From Porphyromonas circumdentaria (GTDB lineage Bacteria > Bacteroidota > Bacteroidia > Bacteroidales > Porphyromonadaceae): DNA of 64,000 nt. The position numbers were made by a program, and so were the translations under genes. The stretch spans positions 1 to 64,000 of the forward strand of contig NZ_FUXE01000011.1 of the NCBI RefSeq assembly GCF_900167105.1. Direction: 5' to 3'. The notes beneath the pieces were generated by a model that searched no databases, had not been told where the DNA came from, and was given only the letters and a program-made list of their open reading frames with translations. Of this stretch, positions 55,601 through 63,138 are shown in pieces; position 1 is the stretch's first letter; each line of letters opens with the position of its first letter.

Positions 55601-57144
55601 TTAGGCTGTAATTCAATTATTGGCACCATCATCTCTTCCATAGAAATACCTCCGTGCTGGAATGTGTCTCGGTAATAACCGACGTAATAGTTATAGTTAT
55701 TGGGGTAAGCAAAGAAATCATCTTCGTAACAGAAAATGAACTTATCGGTGATATGTGTTGTGGGCAATCCGATATCCTGAGGCTTTGTTGCGGCATACAC
55801 TTCCTTACTATTGTAGGTGAGATTACGTCCCAACTTGTAGCGCAGATTGGTGCTTGTATTACGATCTCCGACTACCCGCACAGGATTTTTTACACGCACG
55901 GTACCATGATCGGTTGTGAGTATGATGCGGTATTTCATCTCAGCCATTTTTTTGAAAAGGCGATAGGTCGTCGAGTGTTTGAACCAACTTCTGGTCAAAG
56001 AGCGATAGGCGGCTTCATCGTTGGCAAGTTCTCTAATCATTTTACTCTCTGTGCGAGCATGCGAAAGCATATCTACGAAGTTTAGAACGATTATATTCAG
56101 CGGATAGCGTCGCAGTTGTTCCATGGAGGAGAGGAGTTTTTCTCCGTAGCGAGTTTCATAAACTTTGTGGTACGAAAACTCATAGGGCTTTCGGTAACGC
56201 TCCAGTTGAGTTTGAATCATAGGAGCTTCATTAAGATTTTTGCCCTCTTCACTCTCTTCGTCTACCCATAGCTCTGGGAACTTTTGCGCTATTTGTGCAG
56301 GCATTAATCCCGAGAATATCGCATTGCGAGCATATTGCGTTGCTGTGGGGAGAATGGCCATATACAGTTCTTCTTCAAATAGGAAAAGGTCGCTCAACAA
56401 ATCCTTAACCGAGAGCCATTGGTCATAACGGAAGTTGTCTATCAGTACGAAAAAGACTTTCTCTCCTGCATCTAAGAGCGGGAACACTCGTTTTGAAAAA
56501 AGATCGGGGCTCATAAGGGGGCGGGTAGAAGGATTCTTTATCCAACCTTCATACTCTTTATTTATGAAACGTCCGAACTGTTGCTGTGCCTCTTTGCGTT
56601 GCATCTCGAGCATTCCCAGCATGTCGGGATACTCTTCTTCCAACTGTATACTTCTCTTCATCAGCTTCTTGTAGAGTTCTTTCCATTCAGAGAGAGAGAG
56701 TTGCCCCATTAGTTGTAGACTTATATCTCGGAATTCTTGCTGATAATCGAGCACTGCAGCCTCACTAATCAAGTGCTCTTTTTGAAGAATTTTTTTTAGC
56801 GTTAGGAGCAATTGGCTCGGATTGACGGGCTTGATCAAGAAGTCTGCCACCTTGCCTGCAATAGCTTTGTTCATCAAAAATTCTTCATCATTCTTGGTTA
56901 CCATTACAATGGGTAAGTAGGGATGAAGTAGACGTATTTGCTCCAAGGTCTCAAGGCCTGATATTCCAGGCATATTCTCGTCTAAGAATACCAAATCAAA
57001 AGGCTCCTTTTTGAGCAGTTCTAAAGCATCGTTTCCACTTAATGCAGGCACCACGGAGTATCCCTTTTTCTCCAAAAAGAGTATGTGAGGCTTTAGATAT
57101 TCAATTTCGTCGTCAGCCCAGAGTATTTTGTACTGTGTTGCCAT
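55597..57144 (-). CDS. porX: T9SS response regulator PorX (receiver + PglZ domain)
   Basis: Part of the PorX-PorY system that controls T9SS genes. From the ATG at 57144 it has 515 residues: a receiver domain (residues 6-120, phospho-acceptor Asp55 in LVFLDENMPG, Lys in VTKNDEE), then a linker and a PglZ-type phosphatase domain of the alkaline-phosphatase superfamily (FVLIDNFRYDQW near residue 220, ILTTDHGTVRVKN near residue 408). It lacks a DNA-binding domain. A frame open to 57246 would cross its own promoter and is rejected. The gene for PorY is not in the window. First gene of porX-tsaE-tdk-rbfA. Confidence 0.94.
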   Translation of the reverse strand: MATQYKILWADDEIEYLKPHILFLEKKGYSVVPALSGNDALELLKKEPFDLVFLDENMPGISGLETLEQIRLLHPYLPIVMVTKNDEEFLMNKAIAGKVADFLIKPVNPSQLLLTLKKILQKEHLISEAAVLDYQQEFRDISLQLMGQLSLSEWKELYKKLMKRSIQLEEEYPDMLGMLEMQRKEAQQQFGRFINKEYEGWIKNPSTRPLMSPDLFSKRVFPLLDAGEKVFFVLIDNFRYDQWLSVKDLLSDLFLFEEELYMAILPTATQYARNAIFSGLMPAQIAQKFPELWVDEESEEGKNLNEAPMIQTQLERYRKPYEFSYHKVYETRYGEKLLSSMEQLRRYPLNIIVLNFVDMLSHARTESKMIRELANDEAAYRSLTRSWFKHSTTYRLFKKMAEMKYRIILTTDHGTVRVKNPVRVVGDRNTSTNLRYKLGRNLTYNSKEVYAATKPQDIGLPTTHITDKFIFCYEDDFFAYPNNYNYYVGYYRDTFQHGGISMEEMMVPIIELQPK

Positions 57145-57171
57145 ACTTATAGATAATTTATTGCTCACGTG

Positions 57172-57179
57172 CAAAGGTA
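57172..57179 (-). promoter_or_regulatory. porX -7 element
   Basis: The minus strand reads TACCTTTG, an exact match, 27 bp before the porX ATG. A GTTG 26 bp further upstream fits a -33 box and lies inside the inverted-repeat arm that begins at 57182. Confidence 0.65.
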
Positions 57180-57271
57180 GTTGTATTTTCCAGTAGTAAG
57201 AGCAACGCCCATCAAGAAAAGTGTTACCTTCGCGGACAAGAAGCAAAAAATAGCATTAAAATATCATTGAT

Positions 57272-57427
57272 ATGGCAGCCGTATTATTTCCTTTTGTATT
57301 CGTAATGTTTGCAGTATTTGCTCGGAACAATGCTCCGAAGAAATAGGATAAGGCTCTACGGATGCTCTATTTTTGCTCTAATAAGAAGAGGAGGGCTCGG
57401 AGAATGTTCTACTATTTTCTAAGCTGA
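57272..57427 (+). pseudogene. Second copy of the small peptide gene with an early stop
   Basis: The ATG at 57272 opens a frame identical to the left copy for the first 23 codons (MAAVLFPFVFVMFAVFARNN), but TAG at 57344 replaces the Trp codon 25, giving 24 residues. Beyond it the frame stays alignable without gaps to TGA at 57425-57427. Most later differences change amino acids (for example Glu to Lys, Arg to Cys). Either it is decaying, or the short hydrophobic peptide is enough. Confidence 0.55.
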
Positions 57428-57466
57428 GAGGCTTTTCGAGCGTAGCTCTCTCGTAAACCGTATAAA

Positions 57467-57494
57467 CCCCACTGTATGATAGGATACAGTGAGG
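57467..57494 (+). terminator. Terminator of the right small gene
   Basis: Stem CCCCACTGTAT with ATACAGTGAGG (one C-A mismatch), followed by TTTTTATG. Same position relative to the gene as in the left copy. Confidence 0.65.
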
Positions 57495-57549
57495 TTTTTA
57501 TGTATGTAAAAGTCGATTTTTAGGAGGGTTTAGTCATAATTCCGTATAT

Positions 57550-57683
57550 ACAGCATGTTCTATTCGCAGATAGAGAGAATTCACGCCCTACATAGAGCAT
57601 TTTCTATTCGTATATAGAGAAAATCTGCGCTGTATATAGAACGATCTCTATACTTATATCGTTGTTGTGTATATCCTAAAAAC
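57550..57683. repeat. Intergenic 22-bp-period repeat
   Basis: Four degenerate 22-bp units follow the inverted-repeat arm, for example TTCTATTCGTATATAGAGAA and TCTGCGCTGTATATAGAACG, each containing (C/A)TATAGA or CATAGAG. No gene is seen. Confidence 0.5.
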
Positions 57684-57688
57684 AAAGA

Positions 57689-57717
57689 AGAGAGTGCTCC
57701 ATAACGAAACACTCTCT
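57689..57717 (-). terminator. Terminator after the DUF695 gene
   Basis: AGAGAGTG pairs with CACTCTCT over a 13-nt loop; the minus-strand tail is TCTTTGTTTTTAG. Confidence 0.65.
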
Positions 57718-57783
57718 ACCTGTTCTTTTGATTCTTTTCTCTGTGGAATGGAGGTTAGAAGATTGTATAGAAACTATAAAGCT

Positions 57784-58260
57784 CTATTCTTCGTCTACTT
57801 CTCCTATTTCTTCTTCATCGTATTCCTCGTTTTCCGTGGGGGCAAGGGTAAGCATATCGAGATACTCGCTCCACTCAGGGTCTATCTCGTTGTCAAACTC
57901 CAAGGGGAGAAGAGGGAGTTCTGCCAAGGCTTCGTTGAGGCGTTCAAAGAAAACTTTGTCGGTTCGGGCATAGAATACCCAATACTTTACCCCTCCCCCG
58001 AGGTGGTTGCCAGTTAGGATGGCAAGTTTATCCTTCTCCATTTTGGGGCGTAGGAGTTCCTCTACTTGTCCAATCATTCGTTCCGCAGGCTTATCGGGCA
58101 TTCCTTTTGAATCTGAAGAGTAGGGAAGTCTTATCTCGATACGATATTTGAATTTGCCCGATTTGACGAAATTTTCGATATCCAACCGACCGTTGATAAT
58201 GACTATTGCATTATTCTGATCGCTTCCTATCGTGGTGAACCATTTGTCTGTAAGTATCAT
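57784..58260 (-). CDS. DUF695 domain protein
   Basis: A 158-residue acidic protein of the DUF695 family, of unknown function. The ATG at 58260 gives the usual start MILTDKWFTTIGSDQNNAIV and overlaps the transporter gene by 4 bp; the longer frame to 58383 lies inside that gene. The end is very acidic (EEYDEEEIGEVDEE). KYWVFYARTDKVFFERLNEAL near residue 92 is a typical stretch. Confidence 0.75.
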   Translation of the reverse strand: MILTDKWFTTIGSDQNNAIVIINGRLDIENFVKSGKFKYRIEIRLPYSSDSKGMPDKPAERMIGQVEELLRPKMEKDKLAILTGNHLGGGVKYWVFYARTDKVFFERLNEALAELPLLPLEFDNEIDPEWSEYLDMLTLAPTENEEYDEEEIGEVDEE

Positions 58261-59198
58261 AGTATACTCTTTTTTCTTTTTGTGTGTCGTAATAATTGAA
58301 GTGAATTCAATAGATTTTGTGCAATAGAGTAAGAGGCCATCGCAATGCTCGATAGAGGGTCGAGGTACATCTGTGCCATCCAAATTGCTAAGCTGGAGTT
58401 TTTTTGCCCTAAACTTTGTCCTAACGTTATGCTTTCGCCCAAGAGCTTTTTACTGATCCTTTTCCCGATGATAAATTGGAGCAGACAGGCAATAAGTCCC
58501 ACGCCTGCGAGTAGTAACATGACGGGAATTTCTTCCGAGGGTTTCTCTGCCATATAGGCAACAGTCTTGGCTATAATGATGGCTAAAGCTGCAATCCAAA
58601 TCCAAAAAGAAAGAGTCGTAAAAGCAAGCATTTTAGCATGCAGTCGGGGTGCCTTAAAACGCAATAACTGGGCTACAACCAGAGGAGTTATAACCAAGGG
58701 GAAAATATGCGTAAATATGGTGGAGGCTGACTCCCAAAACGAAATGTCGGCACTCCCTATGAGAGGGAAGAGAAGCGGAGCTATAAAAGCTATCCCAACG
58801 CTGGTTAAAAGTACATAGGTGGTGCCCAGAGCGATATTGCCCCCCAATATACCTATAATCACAGGAGAGGCCGAGGCTGCTGGACAAAGAAAGCAGTTGA
58901 AGGCTCCTTGGGCAACACTCACGGGAAAAAAAGATTGTAGCAGGTAGTAACTTCCCAGCGAGAGGGCTATCTGTAACGCCAACAGAAGAAAATGAACGGG
59001 TGCTGGTTTTAATGCTCTAATCTGTATTTTGAGAAATGTGAAAAAGAGCATTAAAATGATGAGATAGGGTACCGTAGGAGCCAGAATACTAATCCACGGA
59101 TAGAAGAGAATACCTATAACGATGGCAATGGGGAGACTGTAGTCTTTCATCCTCTGCATAAAGTTCGGAGGAATGAAATATCTTTTTGTCGTGGGCAT
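58257..59198 (-). CDS. BASS-family transporter (SBF-like)
   Basis: A 313-residue membrane protein with about nine or ten hydrophobic segments, of the bile acid:sodium symporter superfamily (also includes arsenite and organic-anion carriers). CLCPAASASPVIIGILGGN near residue 102 resembles the first crossing motif. The substrate is unknown; bile acid itself is unlikely. It starts upstream of DUF695 and overlaps it by 4 bp. Confidence 0.8.
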   Translation of the reverse strand: MPTTKRYFIPPNFMQRMKDYSLPIAIVIGILFYPWISILAPTVPYLIILMLFFTFLKIQIRALKPAPVHFLLLALQIALSLGSYYLLQSFFPVSVAQGAFNCFLCPAASASPVIIGILGGNIALGTTYVLLTSVGIAFIAPLLFPLIGSADISFWESASTIFTHIFPLVITPLVVAQLLRFKAPRLHAKMLAFTTLSFWIWIAALAIIIAKTVAYMAEKPSEEIPVMLLLAGVGLIACLLQFIIGKRISKKLLGESITLGQSLGQKNSSLAIWMAQMYLDPLSSIAMASYSIAQNLLNSLQLLRHTKRKKSIL

Positions 59199-59255
59199 TG
59201 TAAATGGGAGAAAACGAATCTATAATCTTTCCTGTAAGGCTTCGCAAGGAGGAAT

Positions 59256-59819
59256 CTAACCAAATAACGCGTGTAGTGCATCCAGTCTATCTAAAGCGGC
59301 TTGTGCCAAGTGGGGGGCCCGATCACTCCATAGATGCCAAGTTTTGTAGCGAATAGTTTCATAATCTTTCTGTTGCCCCAAACGTGTTTTGGAAAAGAAA
59401 GAATCGGCGTAACAAATCAATTTTTCCTCCATGGATTGGGGTAGGTAGCTCCGATCTTTGGGTAGCGTTAGTTTTGCAAGGGTTATCTCATCATGGGTTA
59501 TGCCAGAGCCCGTATGTCGCTCACATACCAAAGCATGACGTTCTAATCCCTCTTTACGTAGCAGGGTAGCTCCCAAGTAACCATGTCTATGGTAGGGTTC
59601 TCTACCGAAGCAGTAGATTTCGGGGGCATGGGTTAGACATATCCCAATATCGTGTAGCATAGCCCCTTCGTACAGAAAGGTAGTGTCAAGATTCAACTCT
59701 GGATGTCGGGCTGCAATGGAAAGAGTTAAGGTTGCCACACTTGTACTATGCTCTACGAGTATTTGATAGGCTTTTGTACCTTGGGTATAGTAGCGTTCTA
59801 TAATGTTCTGTACATCCAT
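59256..59819 (-). CDS. HD-domain phosphohydrolase
   Basis: A 187-residue HD-superfamily metal phosphohydrolase. The His is in LVEHSTSVATLT near residue 24 and HD in GAMLHDIGICLTH near residue 55; further His residues (RHGYLGA, ERHTGSG) complete the site. Substrate unknown; small stand-alone HD proteins act on nucleotides or related phosphates. Confidence 0.8.
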   Translation of the reverse strand: MDVQNIIERYYTQGTKAYQILVEHSTSVATLTLSIAARHPELNLDTTFLYEGAMLHDIGICLTHAPEIYCFGREPYHRHGYLGATLLRKEGLERHALVCERHTGSGITHDEITLAKLTLPKDRSYLPQSMEEKLICYADSFFSKTRLGQQKDYETIRYKTWHLWSDRAPHLAQAALDRLDALHALFG

Positions 59820-59936
59820 TGTGTCGGGAGAGAAAGGGAGTTGATAAGTTGTGTTTTATATAGACTTGTAGAACTGAAAGATGTTTCCGTATTGCGCTAA
59901 GTAGCGAGCCAACCAAAGAGAGGTGGTAGATAAATA

Positions 59937-59977
59937 AAATGGCATCCTCCCCTCTTGTGGAGAGAAGAATGCCATTT
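59937..59977 (-). terminator. Terminator of gdhA
   Basis: AAATGGCAT pairs with ATGCCATTT, with inner CTCC/GGAG; the minus-strand tail is TTTTATTTATC. It lies 23 bp after the gdhA stop. Confidence 0.7.
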
Positions 59978-59999
59978 GAAACATTAGTAGGCGTTTAGC

Positions 60000-61337
60000 T
60001 TAGCACACACCTTGTGCCACCATAGCCTTTGCCACTTTCATGAAGCCTGCAATGTTAGCACCCTTAACGTAGTTGATATAATCGCCTTCACGACCATACT
60101 CAACGCATTGGTCATGGATGTCTTGCATGATTTGGTGCAACCACTTGTCTACTTCTTCGTTGCTCCAAGAGAGGTGAGCTGCATTCTGAGTCATTTCAAG
60201 ACCTGAACAAGATACACCACCTGCGTTTACAGCCTTACCAGGGGCGAAGTTTACTTTCTTTTCTACAAAGTATTCGCTTGCTTCTGCTGTACATCCCATG
60301 TTAGAAGTTTCTGCTACTAAGGTAACTCCGTTAGCTACGAGCATCTTAGCATCTTCTTCGTTCATCTCGTTTTGGATAGCGCAAGGAAGAGCGAAGTCTA
60401 CCTTTTGCTCCCAAGGCTTCTTGCCAGGGAAGAACTGTGCATTAGGATATTTCTTCACGTAGTCTGCTACAACGTCGTTACCGCTTGAGCGAAGCTCGAG
60501 CATAGTTTGGAACTTTTCAGGAGTGTTGATACCGTCTGGGTCATATACATAACCGTCGGGACCAGAGATAGTAACCACCTTGATGCCCAATTCTGTAGCC
60601 TTGCGAGCTACACCCCAAGATACGTTGCCGAATCCAGAGATAGCCATGGTCTTACCCTTATACTCGATACCAAGCTGCTTACACATGTTTTGTACAAAGT
60701 ATACAGCACCGTAACCTGTAGATTCTGGACGAAGACGAGAACCTCCGAACTCAAATCCCTTACCAGTGAAAGTACCTGTGTGCTCACGAGCAAGCTTTTT
60801 GTACATACCGAACATGTAGCCTACTTCACGACCACCTACACCGATGTCTCCAGCTGGAACGTCTGTGTCTGGTCCGATATTGCGCCAGAGCTCTTGTACG
60901 AAGCTTTGGCAGAAACGCATGATTTCTGCATCCGTGCGACCCTTAGGAGAGAAGTCAGAACCTCCCTTACCACCACCCATAGGAAGGGTTGTAAGAGCGT
61001 TCTTGAAAGTTTGCTCAAACCCGAGGAACTTCAAAACAGAAAGGTTTACTGTGTGGTGGAAGCGGATACCACCTTTGTAGGGACCGATTGCGTTGTTGAA
61101 TTGTACACGGTAACCAATGTTTACATGTACTTTTCCTTGATCGTCTGTCCAGGGCACACGGAATGTAAATACGCGGTCTGGCTCTACGATACGCTCAATG
61201 ATACCGTGCTTCTCAAACTCTGGATGTTGGTTGTAAACATCTTCGATAGAGAGAAGAACTTCTTTTACTGCTTGGAGAAACTCGCTTTCACCTGGGTGCT
61301 TGGCCTCCAACTGGGCCATAATTTCATTTGTCTTCAT
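60000..61337 (-). CDS. gdhA: NADP-specific glutamate dehydrogenase
   Basis: Interconverts glutamate and 2-oxoglutarate + ammonia. The 445-residue length and the start (MAQLEAKHPGESEFLQAVKE) match the hexameric NADP-type enzyme. The active-site segment FKNALTTLPMGGGKGGSDF near residue 112 contains the catalytic Lys. The Rossmann domain starts with MAISGFGNVSWGVARK near residue 230. It is a single-gene unit with promoter at 61382-61375 and its own terminator, as for a highly expressed gene. It is central for amino-acid fermentation in Porphyromonas. Confidence 0.96.
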   Translation of the reverse strand: MKTNEIMAQLEAKHPGESEFLQAVKEVLLSIEDVYNQHPEFEKHGIIERIVEPDRVFTFRVPWTDDQGKVHVNIGYRVQFNNAIGPYKGGIRFHHTVNLSVLKFLGFEQTFKNALTTLPMGGGKGGSDFSPKGRTDAEIMRFCQSFVQELWRNIGPDTDVPAGDIGVGGREVGYMFGMYKKLAREHTGTFTGKGFEFGGSRLRPESTGYGAVYFVQNMCKQLGIEYKGKTMAISGFGNVSWGVARKATELGIKVVTISGPDGYVYDPDGINTPEKFQTMLELRSSGNDVVADYVKKYPNAQFFPGKKPWEQKVDFALPCAIQNEMNEEDAKMLVANGVTLVAETSNMGCTAEASEYFVEKKVNFAPGKAVNAGGVSCSGLEMTQNAAHLSWSNEEVDKWLHQIMQDIHDQCVEYGREGDYINYVKGANIAGFMKVAKAMVAQGVC

Positions 61338-61374
61338 AAAAGAATTTTAAAATAATAATGAAGTATTTCGAGTG

Positions 61375-61382
61375 CAAAGGTA
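61375..61382 (-). promoter_or_regulatory. -7 element of gdhA
   Basis: The minus strand reads TACCTTTG, exact consensus, 37 bp before the ATG. Confidence 0.65.
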
Positions 61383-61411
61383 GGAGATATTATTGCATTG
61401 GGCAAACTCTT

Positions 61412-62452
61412 TTAGGCTTTTTCTTTCTCTCGCTGGTCACAATAGCATTGCCAAGCCCATGCCGATCGTAAGGTATCTTCTGTAGAGACAGTCGCACACC
61501 AGTTTAGTTCTCGATTAGCCTTGCTCGCATCTGCCCACACGGCTTCGATATCTCCCTCTCTGCGGTCGGCATAACGATGGGGAACTTTTATGCCCGTTGC
61601 CTTTTCAAAAGAGTGAATGAGCTCCAATACGCTCAAACCTTTGCCCGTTCCGATGTTGAAGACGTCCAGTTGAGGTACATTTTCCTGATCTGAGATCATT
61701 CGGTCAAGGGCTGCTATGTGCGCCTGAGCGAGATCTACTACGTTGATGTAATCTCTTATACAACTCCCGTCAGGTGTATTGTAGTCCGTGCCAAAAACCT
61801 GTAACTCTTTGCGTATGCCCGATGCCGTCTGAGTGAGGAAAGGGACAAGGTTTTGAGGTACTCCATTGGGAGCTTCGCCGATAAAAGCAGAGGGGTGAGC
61901 TCCGATAGGATTAAAGTAACGCAGAAGGGTAGCTTTGTAGCAAGCTCCTGCATTTATAGTGTCTCGTATAATCTCCTCGTTGATTTGTTTGGTGTTTCCG
62001 TAAGGAGAAGTGGCTGGAAGGATAGGAGCAAGTTCGTTTACGGGTAATTGTTCTGGTTGCCCATATACGGTACAAGAGGAGGAGAAAACCAAAGCTTTGG
62101 TTTTGAATTGCTCCATGCATTCCATCAGTGTGATGAGTGACATTATATTGTTTCGGTAGTAGAGTAGGGGCTTTTGTACAGACTCTCCAACCGCCTTGCT
62201 GGCTGCAAAGTGGATGACAGCACCAATTTTGTTTTCAGAGAAAACTCGCTCCATCGCCTCTTTGTCATTACAATCTATAGGATAAAAGACGGGACGCTGA
62301 TGAGCAATTTTTTCAATAGCATCAAGTACTTCCTCTTTTGAGTTGCTTAGATTATCTACGGCTACTACTTGGTAGCCCGATTCGTAGAGTGCCACGATGG
62401 TATGCGAACCGATGTATCCCGTACCACCTGTTACCAAAATTGTTTTACTCAT
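61412..62452 (-). CDS. galE: UDP-glucose 4-epimerase
   Basis: Interconverts UDP-glucose and UDP-galactose, providing galactose for surface glycans. The 346-residue extended SDR has VTGGTGYIGSHTIVAL at residues 6-21, SSCTVYG near residue 125, catalytic YxxxK in SPYGNTKQINEE near residue 150, and RDYINVVDLAQAH near residue 233. It follows engB with a 3-bp gap. Confidence 0.95.
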   Translation of the reverse strand: MSKTILVTGGTGYIGSHTIVALYESGYQVVAVDNLSNSKEEVLDAIEKIAHQRPVFYPIDCNDKEAMERVFSENKIGAVIHFAASKAVGESVQKPLLYYRNNIMSLITLMECMEQFKTKALVFSSSCTVYGQPEQLPVNELAPILPATSPYGNTKQINEEIIRDTINAGACYKATLLRYFNPIGAHPSAFIGEAPNGVPQNLVPFLTQTASGIRKELQVFGTDYNTPDGSCIRDYINVVDLAQAHIAALDRMISDQENVPQLDVFNIGTGKGLSVLELIHSFEKATGIKVPHRYADRREGDIEAVWADASKANRELNWCATVSTEDTLRSAWAWQCYCDQREKEKA

Positions 62453-62455
62453 ATC

Positions 62456-63058
62456 TTATTTGTGTAGTGATTGATTAATCTCCTCAATATACTGAAGAAT
62501 TTCTTCTCGTCCCTTTTTTGTGGTTGATGAGGTGTAGAAAAATGGAGGAAGTTCCTCCCAACTCTCTAATAACTTCTGTCGGAATCGTTCTGCCGACTCT
62601 TCCAATTTGAGTTGAGATAGTTTGTCCGTCTTGGTCATTACGATAGAGAAGGGGATACCCCATTCTCCCATTTGCTGGATAAACTCCAAATCAATGGCTT
62701 GAGGTTCCAAACGACTATCTACTAAAATAAAGAGGTTCGTGAGTTGCTCTCGAGCCGTAACATATTGCTCTATCATGTTACGAAAGGCGAGGCGTTGTGC
62801 CTTATTGCGCTGTGCAAAACCGTATCCGGGCAAATCTACCAAGTACCAACTATTATTTATAATAAAGTGGTTGATGAGTTGGGTCTTGCCAGGCTTTCCT
62901 GAGGTCATGGCTAACTTTGAAAACCCTGTGAGCATATTGATGAGTGATGATTTCCCTACGTTAGAGCGTCCTATAAAAGCATACTCTGGCAGATTGCCCT
63001 CTGGACATTGGCTACACTGCGCACTACTTTTAACAAACGTAGCTGTTTTTATTACCAT
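62456..63058 (-). CDS. engB: Ribosome biogenesis GTPase YsxC/EngB
   Basis: A 200-residue GTPase needed for 50S assembly. G1 is [10 protein letters not shown] near residue 30, G3 is [12 protein letters not shown] near residue 75 and G4 is TKTDK near residue 142. First gene of the engB-galE pair, with its -7 element at 63091-63084. Confidence 0.95.
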   Translation of the reverse strand: MVIKTATFVKSSAQCSQCPEGNLPEYAFIGRSNVGKSSLINMLTGFSKLAMTSGKPGKTQLINHFIINNSWYLVDLPGYGFAQRNKAQRLAFRNMIEQYVTAREQLTNLFILVDSRLEPQAIDLEFIQQMGEWGIPFSIVMTKTDKLSQLKLEESAERFRQKLLESWEELPPFFYTSSTTKKGREEILQYIEEINQSLHK

Positions 63059-63083
63059 GGAGTAGAATTTCTTTTACTGTACG

Positions 63084-63091
63084 CAAAGATA
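63084..63091 (-). promoter_or_regulatory. -7 element of engB-galE
   Basis: The minus strand reads TATCTTTG, matching TAnnTTTG, 25 bp before the engB ATG. Confidence 0.55.
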
Positions 63092-63138
63092 CACCCTTTC
63101 TTTATGAATGCGTCTTAAAATATGGGGAAAGAAAAGAT

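Larger units (their letters stand above)
57182..57549. repeat. Right arm of the 0.37-kb inverted repeat
   Basis: The counterpart of 155-522 in opposite orientation. It holds the -7-like element TACCTTCG (57225-57232), the damaged small gene (57272-57427) and a terminator (57467-57494). Its start, 57182, is 2 bp from the porX -7 element. The loop of the terminator hairpin is inverted relative to the rest of the alignment (see findings). Confidence 0.85.

Noticed and set aside
55597-57246. Longer porX start at 57246
   Set aside because: The added 34 codons include the porX -7 box (57179-57172) and lie partly in the inverted repeat; the ATG at 57144 begins a standard receiver domain.
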